From contig CAJUPM010000010.1 of the NCBI GenBank assembly GCA_910588425.1, forward strand, positions 1 to 64,000: a stretch of 64,000 nucleotides of DNA. The letters are read 5' to 3'. The DNA comes from an uncultured Christensenellaceae bacterium (GTDB lineage Bacteria; Bacillota; Clostridia; Christensenellales; Christensenellaceae). The notes beneath the pieces were generated by a model. The model was given only the letters and a program-made list of their open reading frames with translations, was not told the DNA's origin and did no database searches. This document shows, one piece after another, positions 48,102 through 56,972 of the stretch. Position 1 is the first letter of the stretch; the number at the start of each line of letters is the position of its first letter. Made by a program: the position numbers and the translations under genes.

Positions 48102-49760
48102 ATGTCAACAAAACAATTCTATGATCTCTCCGAGATTAAGGCAGGCTCCTATTTTAACAACTTTAAGACGATCATCGAGACGCCTTTTTACGGCAACAAT
48201 GTCTACGAAGTAGAGACTCCCGCGGAGGCTTATAAGCTGGCCGCAAACGCACCTGGCACGGTTGTAACGGATATGCCCATTTTCGGCGCAGATAAAGTCG
48301 GCCTGCCCAAGGATGCGACGGTTCTGGTTTTCAACGACGGCAGCGTTCAGGGCCGCTGCGCAGCGGCGCGCCGCATCATCGGCGAGCCGGGCGTAGATGC
48401 AGATTCCCTGCAGAAGATCATCCGGGATGCCATTTTCGATACGAAAGACAAAAACATGCTTAAGACCTCCGCATACGTTGGCCTTTCCCCCGAATTCATG
48501 GTCAAGGCACACCTGATGATCCCGGATACCTTTGCAAACTCCCTGCTTTCCTGGATGCTCAACTTCCAGTACTGCAACGAAGCCTACAACAAAATGTATG
48601 AGCAGTCCAAGGTCATCGAGGGCGAGCCGGATATCTATGTGTTTGCAGACCCGGAGTGGTCTCACCCGGATTTCCCGCTGGGCCTCTCGCTTTTCGACCC
48701 GCAGCATAACGTCGCCTGCGTGCTGGGCATGCGCTACTTCGGCGAGCTCAAGAAGGGCACGCTGACGCTGGCTTGGGGCATTGCCGGCAGACACGGCTGG
48801 TGCTCCTGCCATGGCGGCCAGAAGCGCTACAACCTGCCCGGCGGCAAGAAGTTCGTCTCGGCGGTGTTCGGCCTTTCGGGCTCGGGCAAATCCACCATCA
48901 CTCACGCCAAGCACGACAATAAATACGATGTTACCGTTCTGCACGACGACGCGTTCGTCATCGATACGGGCGACAAGACGGTCTCCGTCGCGCTGGAGCC
49001 GGCCTACTTCGACAAGACGCAGGATTACCCCGCGGGCTGCGAGGACAATAAATTCCTGATGACCGTTCAGAATAACGGCATCACCATGGATAAAGACGGC
49101 AAAATCGTCATCGTTCCGGAGGATATCAGAAACGGCAACGGCCGCGCTGTCAAGAGCCGCCTCTGGAGCCCCAACCGCGTAGACCTCTTTGAGGAGCCGG
49201 TTAACGCCATCATCTGGCTGATGAAAGACCCGACGCTCCCGCCGGTTATCAAGATTGAGGATCCGGTTGTTGCTTCCGCGATGGGCGCGACGCTGGCCAC
49301 CAAGAGAACGACGGCAGAGCGCCTGGCCCCGGGCGTAGACCCCAACGCGCTGGTCGTCGAGCCGTATGCGAACCCGTTCCGCACCTATCCGCTGGAGATG
49401 GATTACCTCAACTTCAAGAAGCTGTTTGAGGAGAAGAACGTCGCTTGCTACATCTTCAATACTGGCTCCTTCATGGATAAGAAGGTAACCAAAGAGATGA
49501 CGCTGGGCAGCCTGGAGCAGGTTGTGGAGGGAACGGCTTCCTTCAAACCCTTCGGCAAGATTGAGGGCTTCTCGTATCTGCCTGTGGAAGGCATGGAGCC
49601 GGATTTCTCGGATGCCTCCTATGCAGAGCAGGTTGCGGCTCGCATGAACGACAGAGTTGAGTTCATCAAATCCAGAGACGAGGCCAAGGGCGGCTATGAT
49701 AAACTGCCGGCAGAGGTTCTGGAAGCGATGAGCAAAGTCGCAGAGCAGGCCAAGAACTAA
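48102..49760 (+). CDS. pckA: phosphoenolpyruvate carboxykinase (ATP)
   Basis: Interconverts oxaloacetate plus ATP and PEP plus CO2 plus ADP; in anaerobes it may run in either direction. The 552-residue protein has the kinase P-loop GLSGSGKST (257-265), followed by VLHDDAFVID (metal-binding Asp), TLAWGIAGRHGWCSCHGGQKRYNLPGGKK (active-site region) and the C-terminal substrate arginine region SRLWSPNR. It is slightly longer than E. coli PckA and belongs to the ATP type, not the GTP type. ATG 48102 follows TTTGGAGG; the upstream in-frame ATG at 48060 lies within the operator dyad. Confidence 0.94.
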   Translation: MSTKQFYDLSEIKAGSYFNNFKTIIETPFYGNNVYEVETPAEAYKLAANAPGTVVTDMPIFGADKVGLPKDATVLVFNDGSVQGRCAAARRIIGEPGVDADSLQKIIRDAIFDTKDKNMLKTSAYVGLSPEFMVKAHLMIPDTFANSLLSWMLNFQYCNEAYNKMYEQSKVIEGEPDIYVFADPEWSHPDFPLGLSLFDPQHNVACVLGMRYFGELKKGTLTLAWGIAGRHGWCSCHGGQKRYNLPGGKKFVSAVFGLSGSGKSTITHAKHDNKYDVTVLHDDAFVIDTGDKTVSVALEPAYFDKTQDYPAGCEDNKFLMTVQNNGITMDKDGKIVIVPEDIRNGNGRAVKSRLWSPNRVDLFEEPVNAIIWLMKDPTLPPVIKIEDPVVASAMGATLATKRTTAERLAPGVDPNALVVEPYANPFRTYPLEMDYLNFKKLFEEKNVACYIFNTGSFMDKKVTKEMTLGSLEQVVEGTASFKPFGKIEGFSYLPVEGMEPDFSDASYAEQVAARMNDRVEFIKSRDEAKGGYDKLPAEVLEAMSKVAEQAKN

Positions 49761-49770
49761 CCGGATAAAC

Positions 49771-49805
49771 AAAAAAGGATGCGGGCATTCGCATCCTTTT
49801 TTTTG
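49771..49805 (+). terminator. terminator of pckA
   Basis: AAAAGGATGCG, loop GGCATT, CGCATCCTTTT plus further T. Confidence 0.9.
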
Positions 49806-49823
49806 TTGCTTTGGAAGAGGCAT

Positions 49824-49858
49824 AAAAAGAGCAGGAGCGAGCTCTCCTGCTCTTTTGG
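49824..49858. terminator. bidirectional terminator of nagA
   Basis: AAAAGAGCAGGAG and CTCCTGCTCTTTT with A/T runs on both sides. Confidence 0.85.
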
Positions 49859-49876
49859 CATTGCTGCAAGGCCGGT

Positions 49877-51010
49877 TTACGCCCGGCTGTATTCCAGTTT
49901 GCCGCGGATATGCGTCTGGCTGAGCTGCAAATCGTCTGTAAGCAGCAGGAAATCTGCCGCCGCGCCCACGGCGATTCTGCCGATATGCGCGTTGCCGATG
50001 GCGTTGGCGGGATTATAGGTGCCCAGCCGAAGCGCTTTGCAGAGCGGAATTTTCATGATATTCACCAGATTGCGCACGCCTTGCAGCACGCAGATAGTGG
50101 AGCCGGCCAGCCGGCCGTCCTCCAGCCGCGCCACAGAATCCTTGACGATGACTTTGCTGCCGGCCAGGCTGAAGATGCCGTCGCCCATCTGGGAGGGCTC
50201 CAGCGCATCCGAGCAGATGAAGGTTTTCTCAAAGCCTTTGGCCTTCATGATCAGCCGGGCGGCATAGACATTGATATGCTGCAAATCCGGAATGAACTCA
50301 CAGATGATGCGGTCGTCCGTCAAGACGACGCCGATGCTGTTCTCCTGGCGGTGGTGCACGGGATAGAAGCCGTTGAAGGTATGCGTTGCGATGCTGACGC
50401 CCTTGCTGATGGCCTCTTCCATTTCCTTTGCCATGGAATCGGTATGCGCCGCCGAGACAACAATGCCCTTTTTCGCCAGATAGGAGACCAGCTCCATGCC
50501 GCCTGGCTTTTCCGGGGCAACCGAGACTCTGACGATGACATCCTCGTGCCCGCCCACCATTTTTTGATAGTTTTCCATGGTCGGGTCCTGCAAAAGCGGG
50601 ATGGCATGTGCGCCGCGGTTATCCAGCGCGAAGAAGGGGCCCTCGATATGCGCGCCCAGGATGCGGGTGCCGCTCTGCTCTCCCATCTCCTGCTTTACTT
50701 CCGCAAGGAAAGAATGGATATGCTCGAAGGTATCCGTGGCGTTGGTGGGGCAGAAGGAAGTCGTCCCGACGGAGGGCAGATGCCGGCGCAAATGCGCTGT
50801 GCCGCCTGGCTCCAGAACATCCCTGCCAAAGCTGCCATGGATATGCAGATCCACAAAACCGGGGCAGAGAATTTGGCCTTTGGCATCCAGCGCATCGGAG
50901 TCGTCGCAGGAATCGTACATCTCCGCGATGATGCCGTTTTCATAGCGCAGGGCGGTAACGGGAATGAAATCCTCGCCGTTAAAGATGCGGGCGTTTTTAA
51001 TCTTGGGCAT
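49877..51010 (-). CDS. nagA: N-acetylglucosamine-6-phosphate deacetylase
   Basis: Removes acetate from GlcNAc-6-phosphate, giving the NagB substrate. The 377-residue amidohydrolase has PGFVDLHIHGSFGRD (first metal histidines), LGAHIEGPFF (metal Glu), SAAHTDS and THTFNGFYPVHHR (further His ligands), FICSDALEP (catalytic Asp) and NPANAIGNAHIGRIAVGAAADFLLL (C-terminal sandwich). The H-x-H of the first motif is intact. ATG 51008-51010 follows AGGAGG. It is monocistronic and 14 kb away from nagB. Confidence 0.95.
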   Translation of the reverse strand: MPKIKNARIFNGEDFIPVTALRYENGIIAEMYDSCDDSDALDAKGQILCPGFVDLHIHGSFGRDVLEPGGTAHLRRHLPSVGTTSFCPTNATDTFEHIHSFLAEVKQEMGEQSGTRILGAHIEGPFFALDNRGAHAIPLLQDPTMENYQKMVGGHEDVIVRVSVAPEKPGGMELVSYLAKKGIVVSAAHTDSMAKEMEEAISKGVSIATHTFNGFYPVHHRQENSIGVVLTDDRIICEFIPDLQHINVYAARLIMKAKGFEKTFICSDALEPSQMGDGIFSLAGSKVIVKDSVARLEDGRLAGSTICVLQGVRNLVNIMKIPLCKALRLGTYNPANAIGNAHIGRIAVGAAADFLLLTDDLQLSQTHIRGKLEYSRA

Positions 51011-51045
51011 AAAAACCTCCTATGAAGTTTGAAATGGATGTCTCT

Positions 51046-51074
51046 ATTATACTATTTTTCCCGGAAAAGCGGAA
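51046..51074 (-). promoter_or_regulatory. nagA promoter
   Basis: On the minus strand TATAAT (51051-51046) with TTCCGC 17 bases upstream; the -35 is weak. Confidence 0.55.
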
Positions 51075-51124
51075 GGGGGAAACCGCCTTTTTCGGGAGAA
51101 GCTGATGATTTTCCGAGTAAGTTT

Positions 51125-51133
51125 TGATATACT
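51125..51133 (+). promoter_or_regulatory. extended -10 promoter of the lipoprotein-SDR pair
   Basis: TGA-TATACT, 26 bases before the lipoprotein start codon. Confidence 0.55.
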
Positions 51134-51159
51134 GGGGGAGAGAAAGCGAGGAATGAGCA

Positions 51160-51627
51160 ATGAAAAAACTTGGAAAGATTTTGGCAGGCATTTGCGGCGT
51201 TTTTTGTTTGGCGGCGGCTGTGGGCTGTGCGGCAAAAAAGGAGCCGGTTACGGCCGCGGAGTTTTCCCGGCGCATGGAGCAGGAGGGGTATTCCATACTG
51301 GACGCGACAGAGCAGTTCGAAGGGCAGGTTGTGAGCGCGACTTTGGCGGTAGAGCAGAGCGGGGCATACCAGATCGAGTTTTTCGAAGTGGAAACAGAGC
51401 AGCAGGCGAAAATAGCCTTTGAGCAGAATAAGGTGACGTTTGAATCCGAAAGGGGGCCAGCTTCTTCCAGATACGAAAACAATGGCCCCAATTTCAGCGT
51501 TTATGCGCAGACTTCAAATGGAAAATACAGCTATGTTTGCCGGGTGGGGCAGACGTTCATCTATGCCAGCGTGCCCGAGCAAAATAAGGAGGCAGTCAAA
51601 AGCGCCATCAAGAGTCTGGGCTATTAG
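51160..51627 (+). CDS. small lipoprotein of unknown function
   Basis: A 155-residue exported lipoprotein: MKKLGKILAGICGVFCLAAAVGCAAKK has a Lys start, hydrophobic core and lipobox AVGC with the modified cysteine at residue 23. The mature part (TAAEFSRRMEQEGYSILDATEQF, SGAYQIEFFEVETEQQAKIAFEQN, VPEQNKEAVKSAIKSLGY) has an alpha/beta pattern with two similar halves, but I do not recognise a named domain. The start is ATG 51160 behind GCGAGGAA; an ATG at 51153 is out of frame. It is followed after 15 bases by the SDR gene, probably in one transcript. Confidence 0.8.
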   Translation: MKKLGKILAGICGVFCLAAAVGCAAKKEPVTAAEFSRRMEQEGYSILDATEQFEGQVVSATLAVEQSGAYQIEFFEVETEQQAKIAFEQNKVTFESERGPASSRYENNGPNFSVYAQTSNGKYSYVCRVGQTFIYASVPEQNKEAVKSAIKSLGY

Positions 51628-51642
51628 AGAGGAAATTTGGCG

Positions 51643-52434
51643 ATGGAGCAGGTAGTTTTGATCACGGGCGGCAGCTCGGGCATTGGCGACAGCGTGGCGC
51701 GCATCCTGGCGGCAGACGGCTGCCGGGTTTACGAGATGAGCCGAGGGGAGAGCGCGCCTATAGACCGCGTTCATATTAAGGGAGATGTAACTTCGGAGCA
51801 GGATGTGAAGAGAGCGGTAGACGATGTGATAAAAAAGGAAGGGCGCATCGATATTCTCATCAACAATGCCGGTTTTGGCATTTCTGGCGCCGCAGAGTTT
51901 ACGGAGATGGAGGATGCCAGGCGGCAGATGGATGTCAACTTTTTGGGCATGGCGCGCATGTGTCGGGCGGTTTTGCTGCATATGCGAAAAAACGGGCGGG
52001 GCAGAATCCTCAATTTGAGCTCGGTGGCGGCGGCAGTCCCGATCCCGTTTCAGGCGTTTTACTCGGCTTCCAAGGCGGCAGTCAATGCCTATAGCCTGGC
52101 GCTGGCAAACGAAGTGCGGCCCTATGGGGTTTCGGTCTGCGCGGTGATGCCGGGGGATATTAAAACCGGGTTTACTGCCGCGCGCAAAAAGCAGAGTGCC
52201 GGGGATGAGGCCTATGGCGGGCGGATTGGCCGCTCTGTCGCCAAGATGGAGCGGGATGAGAGAGATGGCATGGAACCTGCGGCCGCGGGGCGCATCATTG
52301 CGAGGATCGCGCGCAGGCGGAAGGTGAAGCCGCTCTATGCCATCCGGGTGGATTACCAGGCGATTGCGCTTCTGGCGCGGCTCTTGCCCGCAAGATTGCT
52401 GAACTGGCTGGTTTATCAGCTTTATGCCAAATGA
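51643..52434 (+). CDS. short-chain dehydrogenase/reductase (SDR)
   Basis: A 263-residue classical SDR: VVLITGGSSGIGDSVARIL (T-G-x3-G-x-G cofactor loop), ILINNAGFGISG (N-N-A-G), catalytic Ser in ILNLSSVAAAV, and FYSASKAAV (Y-x3-K). The cofactor and substrate are unresolved; the C-terminal hydrophobic stretch (LLARLLPARLLNWLVYQLYAK) suggests lipid-like substrates or membrane association, which is inference. A TTG at 51637 is in frame, but ATG 51643 has the better distance to AGAGGAAA. Confidence 0.88.
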   Translation: MEQVVLITGGSSGIGDSVARILAADGCRVYEMSRGESAPIDRVHIKGDVTSEQDVKRAVDDVIKKEGRIDILINNAGFGISGAAEFTEMEDARRQMDVNFLGMARMCRAVLLHMRKNGRGRILNLSSVAAAVPIPFQAFYSASKAAVNAYSLALANEVRPYGVSVCAVMPGDIKTGFTAARKKQSAGDEAYGGRIGRSVAKMERDERDGMEPAAAGRIIARIARRRKVKPLYAIRVDYQAIALLARLLPARLLNWLVYQLYAK

Positions 52435-52440
52435 CGGCGC

Positions 52441-52487
52441 AAAAAAGCAGGGTGCAAAGCAACCGATGTTTTGCACCCTGCTTTTTT
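52441..52487. terminator. bidirectional terminator between the SDR and ttcA-like genes
   Basis: AAAAAAGCAGGGTGCAAA and TTTTGCACCCTGCTTTTTT around a 10-base loop. Confidence 0.9.
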
Positions 52488-52498
52488 GATGCGGGAAA

Positions 52499-53227
52499 TC
52501 AGCGGCCGGAGGGCAGCTTATCCCAAAGATGGTAGTTGCCCGTATTGCGGATGGCGGCCAGCATGCTCTCTTTTGCCTTGGGGTTATAGGTCAGCAGGTG
52601 CTCCAGTAGATTCCGGGCATCTTTGCGCTTAGTAATGCCGTCCACCGGGCAGGGGTTTTTGACCACCGGCAGTTTGAGCGCGCGCACCTGGCCGACGATC
52701 TCCTTTTCAGGCAGATAGATGAACGGGCGGATGAGGGTGATATCCGCTCGGCTCATATACGTTACCGGCGAAAATACGCCGAGCTTGCCCTCGTAGATCA
52801 TGCTCATGAGCAGGGTTTCCAGCAGATCCTCCTGATTATGGGCAAAAGCGGCTTTGTTGCAGCCCAGGCGGGCGGCGGCCTCATAAAAAGCGCCTTTGCG
52901 CATCTTGGCGCAGAGCGAGCAGGGGTTGGGCTCTTTGCGGATATCGAAAACCACCTGGGCAATATCCGTCTTTTCCACGTGGTAGGCAACGCCGATGCTC
53001 TGCAAAAAATCCCGGATGGGCGCGGTATCAAAGCCATCAAAGCCGAGATCGACCGTTACGCCAAAGAGCTCGTAGTCGATTTTCATATAGCGGCGGTAGA
53101 GCGTCAGCGCGTAGAGCAGGAGGATGGAATCCTTGCCGCCCGAGACGCCCACGGCGATTTTATCGCCGCTTTTTATCATATCAAATTCTTCGCAGGCCCG
53201 GCGCAGGCACCCAAGCACTTTCTTCAT
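52499..53227 (-). CDS. TtcA-family tRNA thiolation-type ATPase
   Basis: A 242-residue PP-loop ATP pyrophosphatase. IAVGVSGGKDSILLLYAL is the SGGKDS loop, followed by CSLCAKMRKGAFYEAA (C-x2-C) and GCNKAAFAHNQEDLLETLLMSMIYEG, then PVVKNPCPVDG with a third cysteine. This is the arrangement of TtcA (2-thiocytidine at tRNA position 32), whose three cysteines hold an Fe-S cluster; assignment to that substrate is family inference. A 702-codon open frame runs upstream across the SAM riboswitch and antisense to metK; ATG 53225-53227 behind GAAAGGAA is the real start. Confidence 0.85.
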   Translation of the reverse strand: MKKVLGCLRRACEEFDMIKSGDKIAVGVSGGKDSILLLYALTLYRRYMKIDYELFGVTVDLGFDGFDTAPIRDFLQSIGVAYHVEKTDIAQVVFDIRKEPNPCSLCAKMRKGAFYEAAARLGCNKAAFAHNQEDLLETLLMSMIYEGKLGVFSPVTYMSRADITLIRPFIYLPEKEIVGQVRALKLPVVKNPCPVDGITKRKDARNLLEHLLTYNPKAKESMLAAIRNTGNYHLWDKLPSGR

Positions 53228-53299
53228 ATGGAAATTCCTTTCATTCGCGGAAGTTTCAGGCAAATAGAGATGCCTGACGCCATGTTTTTGCTGAATTTT

Positions 53300-53328
53300 A
53301 GTATAATATGTCTGTTTGCTCTTTGCAA
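53300..53328 (-). promoter_or_regulatory. promoter of the ttcA-like gene, sharing its -35 with metK
   Basis: On the minus strand TTGCAA (53328-53323), 17-base spacer, TATACT (53305-53300). TTGCAA is its own reverse complement. Confidence 0.72.
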
Positions 53329-53350
53329 GCCGGCTACTCTGTGATATAAT
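53323..53350 (+). promoter_or_regulatory. metK promoter
   Basis: TTGCAA (53323-53328), 16-base spacer, TGA-TATAAT (-10 at 53345-53350), directly before the SAM riboswitch. Confidence 0.78.
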
Positions 53351-53356
53351 CAGATC

Positions 53357-53450
53357 ACTCATCAAGAGTGGCGGAGGGACAGGCCCTGTGAAGCCCGGCA
53401 ACCGGAGGAGATTCGGTGCCAAATCCTGCGGCGCAAGCTGAGAGATGAGG
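53357..53450 (+). promoter_or_regulatory. SAM-I riboswitch (S-box)
   Basis: The core matches the S-box: CTCATC (53358-53363) pairs with GATGAG (53444-53449) as P1; inside are ATCAAGAG, GGCGGAGGGAC, GGCCC, AAGCCCGGCAACC, GGTGCCAAATCCTGC and CTGAGAGATGAG. SAM binding should favour the terminator at 53466 and lower metK expression. Confidence 0.96.
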
Positions 53451-53465
53451 CCAGAGAGCAGCTTG

Positions 53466-53506
53466 TGCCTCGCCGCGAAAGTGCGGCGGGGTTTCTTTCT
53501 ATTTTG
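53466..53506 (+). terminator. intrinsic terminator of the SAM riboswitch
   Basis: CCTCGCCGC (53468-53476) and GCGGCGGGG (53483-53491) followed by T-rich TTTCTTTCTATTTT, ahead of the metK SD. Confidence 0.85.
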
Positions 53507-53515
53507 GAGGTTCTT

Positions 53516-54679
53516 ATGAACAGACTTTTCACATCGGAATCCGTAACCGAAGGGCATCCGGATAAAATCTGCGACCAGATCTCGGATGCGGTGCTGGATG
53601 CCATCCTGGAGCAGGACAAGCAGGCCAGAGTCGCCTGCGATACAGCGGTGAACACCGGGCTGGTGCTCGTCATGGGGGAGATTACTACGAGCGCATATGT
53701 GGATATCCCCAAAATCGCCCGGGATACCATCCGCAAAATCGGCTATACCGGCGGGGCATCCGGCTTTGATGCGGATGCCTGCGCCGTGCTCACCAGCATC
53801 GACGAGCAGTCGGCGGATATTGCCATGGGTGTCAACGAAGCGCTGGAGACCCGGGGAACGGGCGCGCGGGAGACGGGCGCGGGCGATCAGGGCATGATGT
53901 TTGGCTATGCATGCCGGGAGACGGCGGAATATATGCCGCTGCCCATCGCCGCGGCACATGCGCTGACAAAGCGTCTGGCGCAGGTGCGCAAAGAAAAAAT
54001 TCTGGATTTTCTCATGCCGGACGGCAAGAGCCAGGTCAGCGTGGAATATGAAAACGGCAGGCCGAAGCGCATCGATACCATCGTCGTCTCTTCCCAGCAT
54101 CTGGATATTCCAATTGAGCGCGTGCGGGAGGGGATCATTGAGGAAGTCATCCTGCCCACCATCGATCCAAAGCTCATAGACAGCAAAACGCGGATCCTGG
54201 TCAACCCCACGGGCCGGTTTGTCATCGGCGGGCCCAGAGGCGATTCGGGGCTGACTGGCCGCAAGATCATCGTGGACACCTACGGCGGCTATGCCCGGCA
54301 TGGCGGCGGTGCGTTTTCCGGCAAAGACCCGACGAAGGTGGATAGAAGCGCGGCCTATGCGGCGCGGTATGTCGCCAAAAACATCGTGGCGGCAGGGCTG
54401 GCCGAGCAGTGCGAAATAGAGCTGGCCTATGCCATCGGCGTGGCGCAGCCGGTCTCGGTTCTGGCCGATACTTACGGGACGGGCAAATTCAGCGATGAGA
54501 AGCTGGCAGAGATCATCCGGCGCAATTTCGATCTGCGCCCGGGCAGCATCATCGAGGATCTGCATTTGAGAGAGACAAAGTTCTGCCCCACGGCGGCCTA
54601 CGGCCACTTTGGCCGGGCGGATCTGGATTTGCCCTGGGAGCGTCTGGACCGCGTGGCGCAGTTAAAAGAGGAGAAATAG
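53516..54679 (+). CDS. metK: S-adenosylmethionine synthetase
   Basis: Makes S-adenosylmethionine from methionine and ATP. The 387-residue enzyme has SVTEGHPDKICDQISDAVLDA (ATP and Mg site, H14), GAGDQGMMFGYACRET (flexible-loop signature) and GGGAFSGKDPTKVDRSAAYAARYVAKNIVAAG (phosphate site). ATG 53516 follows TTGGAGG, after the riboswitch terminator. It is controlled by its product through the S-box. It is followed at 4 bases by recD2 and then comF. Confidence 0.98.
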   Translation: MNRLFTSESVTEGHPDKICDQISDAVLDAILEQDKQARVACDTAVNTGLVLVMGEITTSAYVDIPKIARDTIRKIGYTGGASGFDADACAVLTSIDEQSADIAMGVNEALETRGTGARETGAGDQGMMFGYACRETAEYMPLPIAAAHALTKRLAQVRKEKILDFLMPDGKSQVSVEYENGRPKRIDTIVVSSQHLDIPIERVREGIIEEVILPTIDPKLIDSKTRILVNPTGRFVIGGPRGDSGLTGRKIIVDTYGGYARHGGGAFSGKDPTKVDRSAAYAARYVAKNIVAAGLAEQCEIELAYAIGVAQPVSVLADTYGTGKFSDEKLAEIIRRNFDLRPGSIIEDLHLRETKFCPTAAYGHFGRADLDLPWERLDRVAQLKEEK

Positions 54680-54683
54680 AGCA

Positions 54684-56972
54684 TTGTCCTATGTGGAGGG
54701 AACGGTTGCGGATATCGTCTACCGCAACGAAGAAAACGGATACACCGTGCTGGATTTGGATTGCGAGGGCAACCTTGTGGTTTGTGTGGGCAATATTCCG
54801 CTGATTCAGCCGGGGGAATACGTCCGTTTCTACGGCGGCTATACCACGCATAGGACATACGGCGAGCAGTTTAAAGTAGTCAGCATGGAATCCAAAATGC
54901 CCGAAAGCGACGAGAGCATCGTGCTCTTTTTATCGGGCGGGCTCATCAAAGGCGTCGGGGAGATCATCGCCCGGCGCATTGTGGAGCAGTTCCATGCTGA
55001 CTCTTTTTCGGTGATCGAAAATAACCCCAGGCGGCTGGCGCAGATCAAGGGCATCAGCCCCAAGATGGCGGATAAAATTCACGAGCAGTATATGGGGCTT
55101 CAGACGATCCGGGGCGTCATTCTCTCGCTGCAAAACATGGGGCTCTCCATCAAGGAAGCCATGGCGGCCTACGAGGTTTATGGGCAAAGGGCCTCCTATC
55201 TCATCGAGAAAAACCCCTACCGGCTCATCGAGGATGTGCCGGGCATCGGCTTTATGAAGGCAGACCGCATCGCGGCCGAGATTGGCATGGAGGGCTATGC
55301 CAGTCTGCGGCTGGAGAGCGGGCTTGTGCATATCCTAAAGCTCAAGATGGAGGCGGGGCACACCTGCTTTCCCATGGATGCGGCCGTCAAAGCGGCGGCG
55401 GAGTTTTTGCAGGCCGAGCCGCAGGAGGTTTTGCAGGCGGCCGAACGCCTGGCGGGCCGGGGCGCGATCGCGGAAAACACATATAACGGCGTGCGGGCAG
55501 TAGCGCTCTCCACGGCATATCTGGCCGAATCCTATGCGGCCTATCGGCTCGTCCAGCTCTCTAAGGCAGTGCCTAAAATCGAGGTTTCTAATGCGCTGGT
55601 GGAGAGCATTTTGAAAAGCGACGAGATGCTCTCGGAGGAGCAGGAGCGGGCGGTGATGCTGGCGGCATCCTGCCCGGTCTGCGTGATAACCGGCGGCCCG
55701 GGCACGGGCAAGACCACCATCTTAAACCAGGTGCTGACTATTTTCGAAAAAAGCGGCATTGTGACGGCGCTGGCGGCGCCCACTGGCCGGGCGGCAAAGC
55801 GCATGGAAAAGGCGACGCTGCGTTCTGCCAAGACCATCCATCGGCTGCTGGAATTCGGCGCCCAGCCCGGGGAGGATATTTCCGAATACAGCCGCTTCGC
55901 CCGGGATGAGGATAACCCCATCGAGGCGGATGCCGTCATCATCGACGAGACGTCTATGGTGGATATTTATTTGCTCAAAAACCTGCTGGCGGCGCTGGAG
56001 CCGGGCACGCGGCTGATTCTGACGGGAGACAGCGACCAGCTGCCCTCTGTCGGCCCAGGCAATGTGCTCAAAGATATCATCGGCAGTGATCAGGTGCCTG
56101 TGGCGATTTTAAATGAGGTGTTCCGCAGTCAGGGCAATATCGCGCTGAACGCGCATAAGGTCAATCTGGGGGAGAGCATCGATCTCTTCTCTGCCGGCGA
56201 TTTTCTCTTTCTGCCCACCAAAACACCCGAAGAAGCGCTGGAGCGCACCATGCGCGTCTATCAGGAGCGCCTGGAAGAGGGCATCGCGATGGACGAGATC
56301 CAGATCATCTGCCCGGTGAAAAAGGGGACGATTGGCGTCTACAACATCAATAAGGAGATCCGCGAGCGGCTCAACCCCCGGCGGGTGGAGAAAAAGGAGC
56401 TGGAGTTTGGCGACACGGTTTACCGCGAGGGCGACAAAATCATGCAGACCGTCAATAACTACAACAAGGAGTGGTATTTGCAGGGGACGATGCGCGCACT
56501 AACGGCAGGCTCCGGCGCATTTAACGGCGATATTGGGCGCGTTCACAGCATCGATCCCACGGAGCGCACGCTGGAAATCCTATTCGACGACGACCGGCTG
56601 GCGCAGTACAGCCAAAACGAGCTTGCCGAACTGGAACATGCCTATGCCGTTACCGTGCATAAGAGCCAGGGAAGCGAGTTCGACACGGTGATTCTGCCGC
56701 TTTTTTATGGCTACAGCGAATTTTTGACGCGCAACCTGCTCTATACGGCCATCACCCGGGCAAAGCGCAAGATGATCCTCATTGGCAGCGAGCGCACCGT
56801 CGCGCACATGATCTCCAATGCCAGGGTTTCCCGGCGGTTTACGGCGCTGGATCACGAGATTCGCGCCCAGGCGGAGATGGTGGAAAAGCTGGCCGAGGGC
56901 AAGGAGAAGCAGGGAGATGAATGGGATGAATTGTTCCGGCTTTTGGAGGAAGATAAGAAAAGCGGGCGCTGA
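54684..56972 (+). CDS. recD2: ATP-dependent DNA helicase RecD2 (YrrC)
   Basis: A 762-residue SF1B 5'-3' helicase. The N-terminal OB-like part (VEGTVADIVYRNEENGYTVLDLDCEG) and helix-hairpin-helix repeats (LAQIKGISPKMADKIHEQY, LIEDVPGIGFMKADRIAAEIG) mark RecD2, which works without RecBC. Helicase motifs: Walker A GGPGTGKTT (337-345), Walker B VIIDETSMVD (D421-E422), LTGDSDQLPSVGPGNVL (motif III), YAVTVHKSQGSEFDTVI (motif V) and LLYTAITRAKRKMIL (motif VI). The start is TTG 54684 with GGAG 10 bases upstream. It is co-transcribed with metK and overlaps comF. Confidence 0.93.
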   Translation: MSYVEGTVADIVYRNEENGYTVLDLDCEGNLVVCVGNIPLIQPGEYVRFYGGYTTHRTYGEQFKVVSMESKMPESDESIVLFLSGGLIKGVGEIIARRIVEQFHADSFSVIENNPRRLAQIKGISPKMADKIHEQYMGLQTIRGVILSLQNMGLSIKEAMAAYEVYGQRASYLIEKNPYRLIEDVPGIGFMKADRIAAEIGMEGYASLRLESGLVHILKLKMEAGHTCFPMDAAVKAAAEFLQAEPQEVLQAAERLAGRGAIAENTYNGVRAVALSTAYLAESYAAYRLVQLSKAVPKIEVSNALVESILKSDEMLSEEQERAVMLAASCPVCVITGGPGTGKTTILNQVLTIFEKSGIVTALAAPTGRAAKRMEKATLRSAKTIHRLLEFGAQPGEDISEYSRFARDEDNPIEADAVIIDETSMVDIYLLKNLLAALEPGTRLILTGDSDQLPSVGPGNVLKDIIGSDQVPVAILNEVFRSQGNIALNAHKVNLGESIDLFSAGDFLFLPTKTPEEALERTMRVYQERLEEGIAMDEIQIICPVKKGTIGVYNINKEIRERLNPRRVEKKELEFGDTVYREGDKIMQTVNNYNKEWYLQGTMRALTAGSGAFNGDIGRVHSIDPTERTLEILFDDDRLAQYSQNELAELEHAYAVTVHKSQGSEFDTVILPLFYGYSEFLTRNLLYTAITRAKRKMILIGSERTVAHMISNARVSRRFTALDHEIRAQAEMVEKLAEGKEKQGDEWDELFRLLEEDKKSGR

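Noticed and set aside
53228..54607. Upstream extension of the ttcA-like frame to 702 codons
   Set aside because: The extension is antisense to metK and the SAM riboswitch and has no TtcA similarity; a proper SD and ATG stand at 53227.
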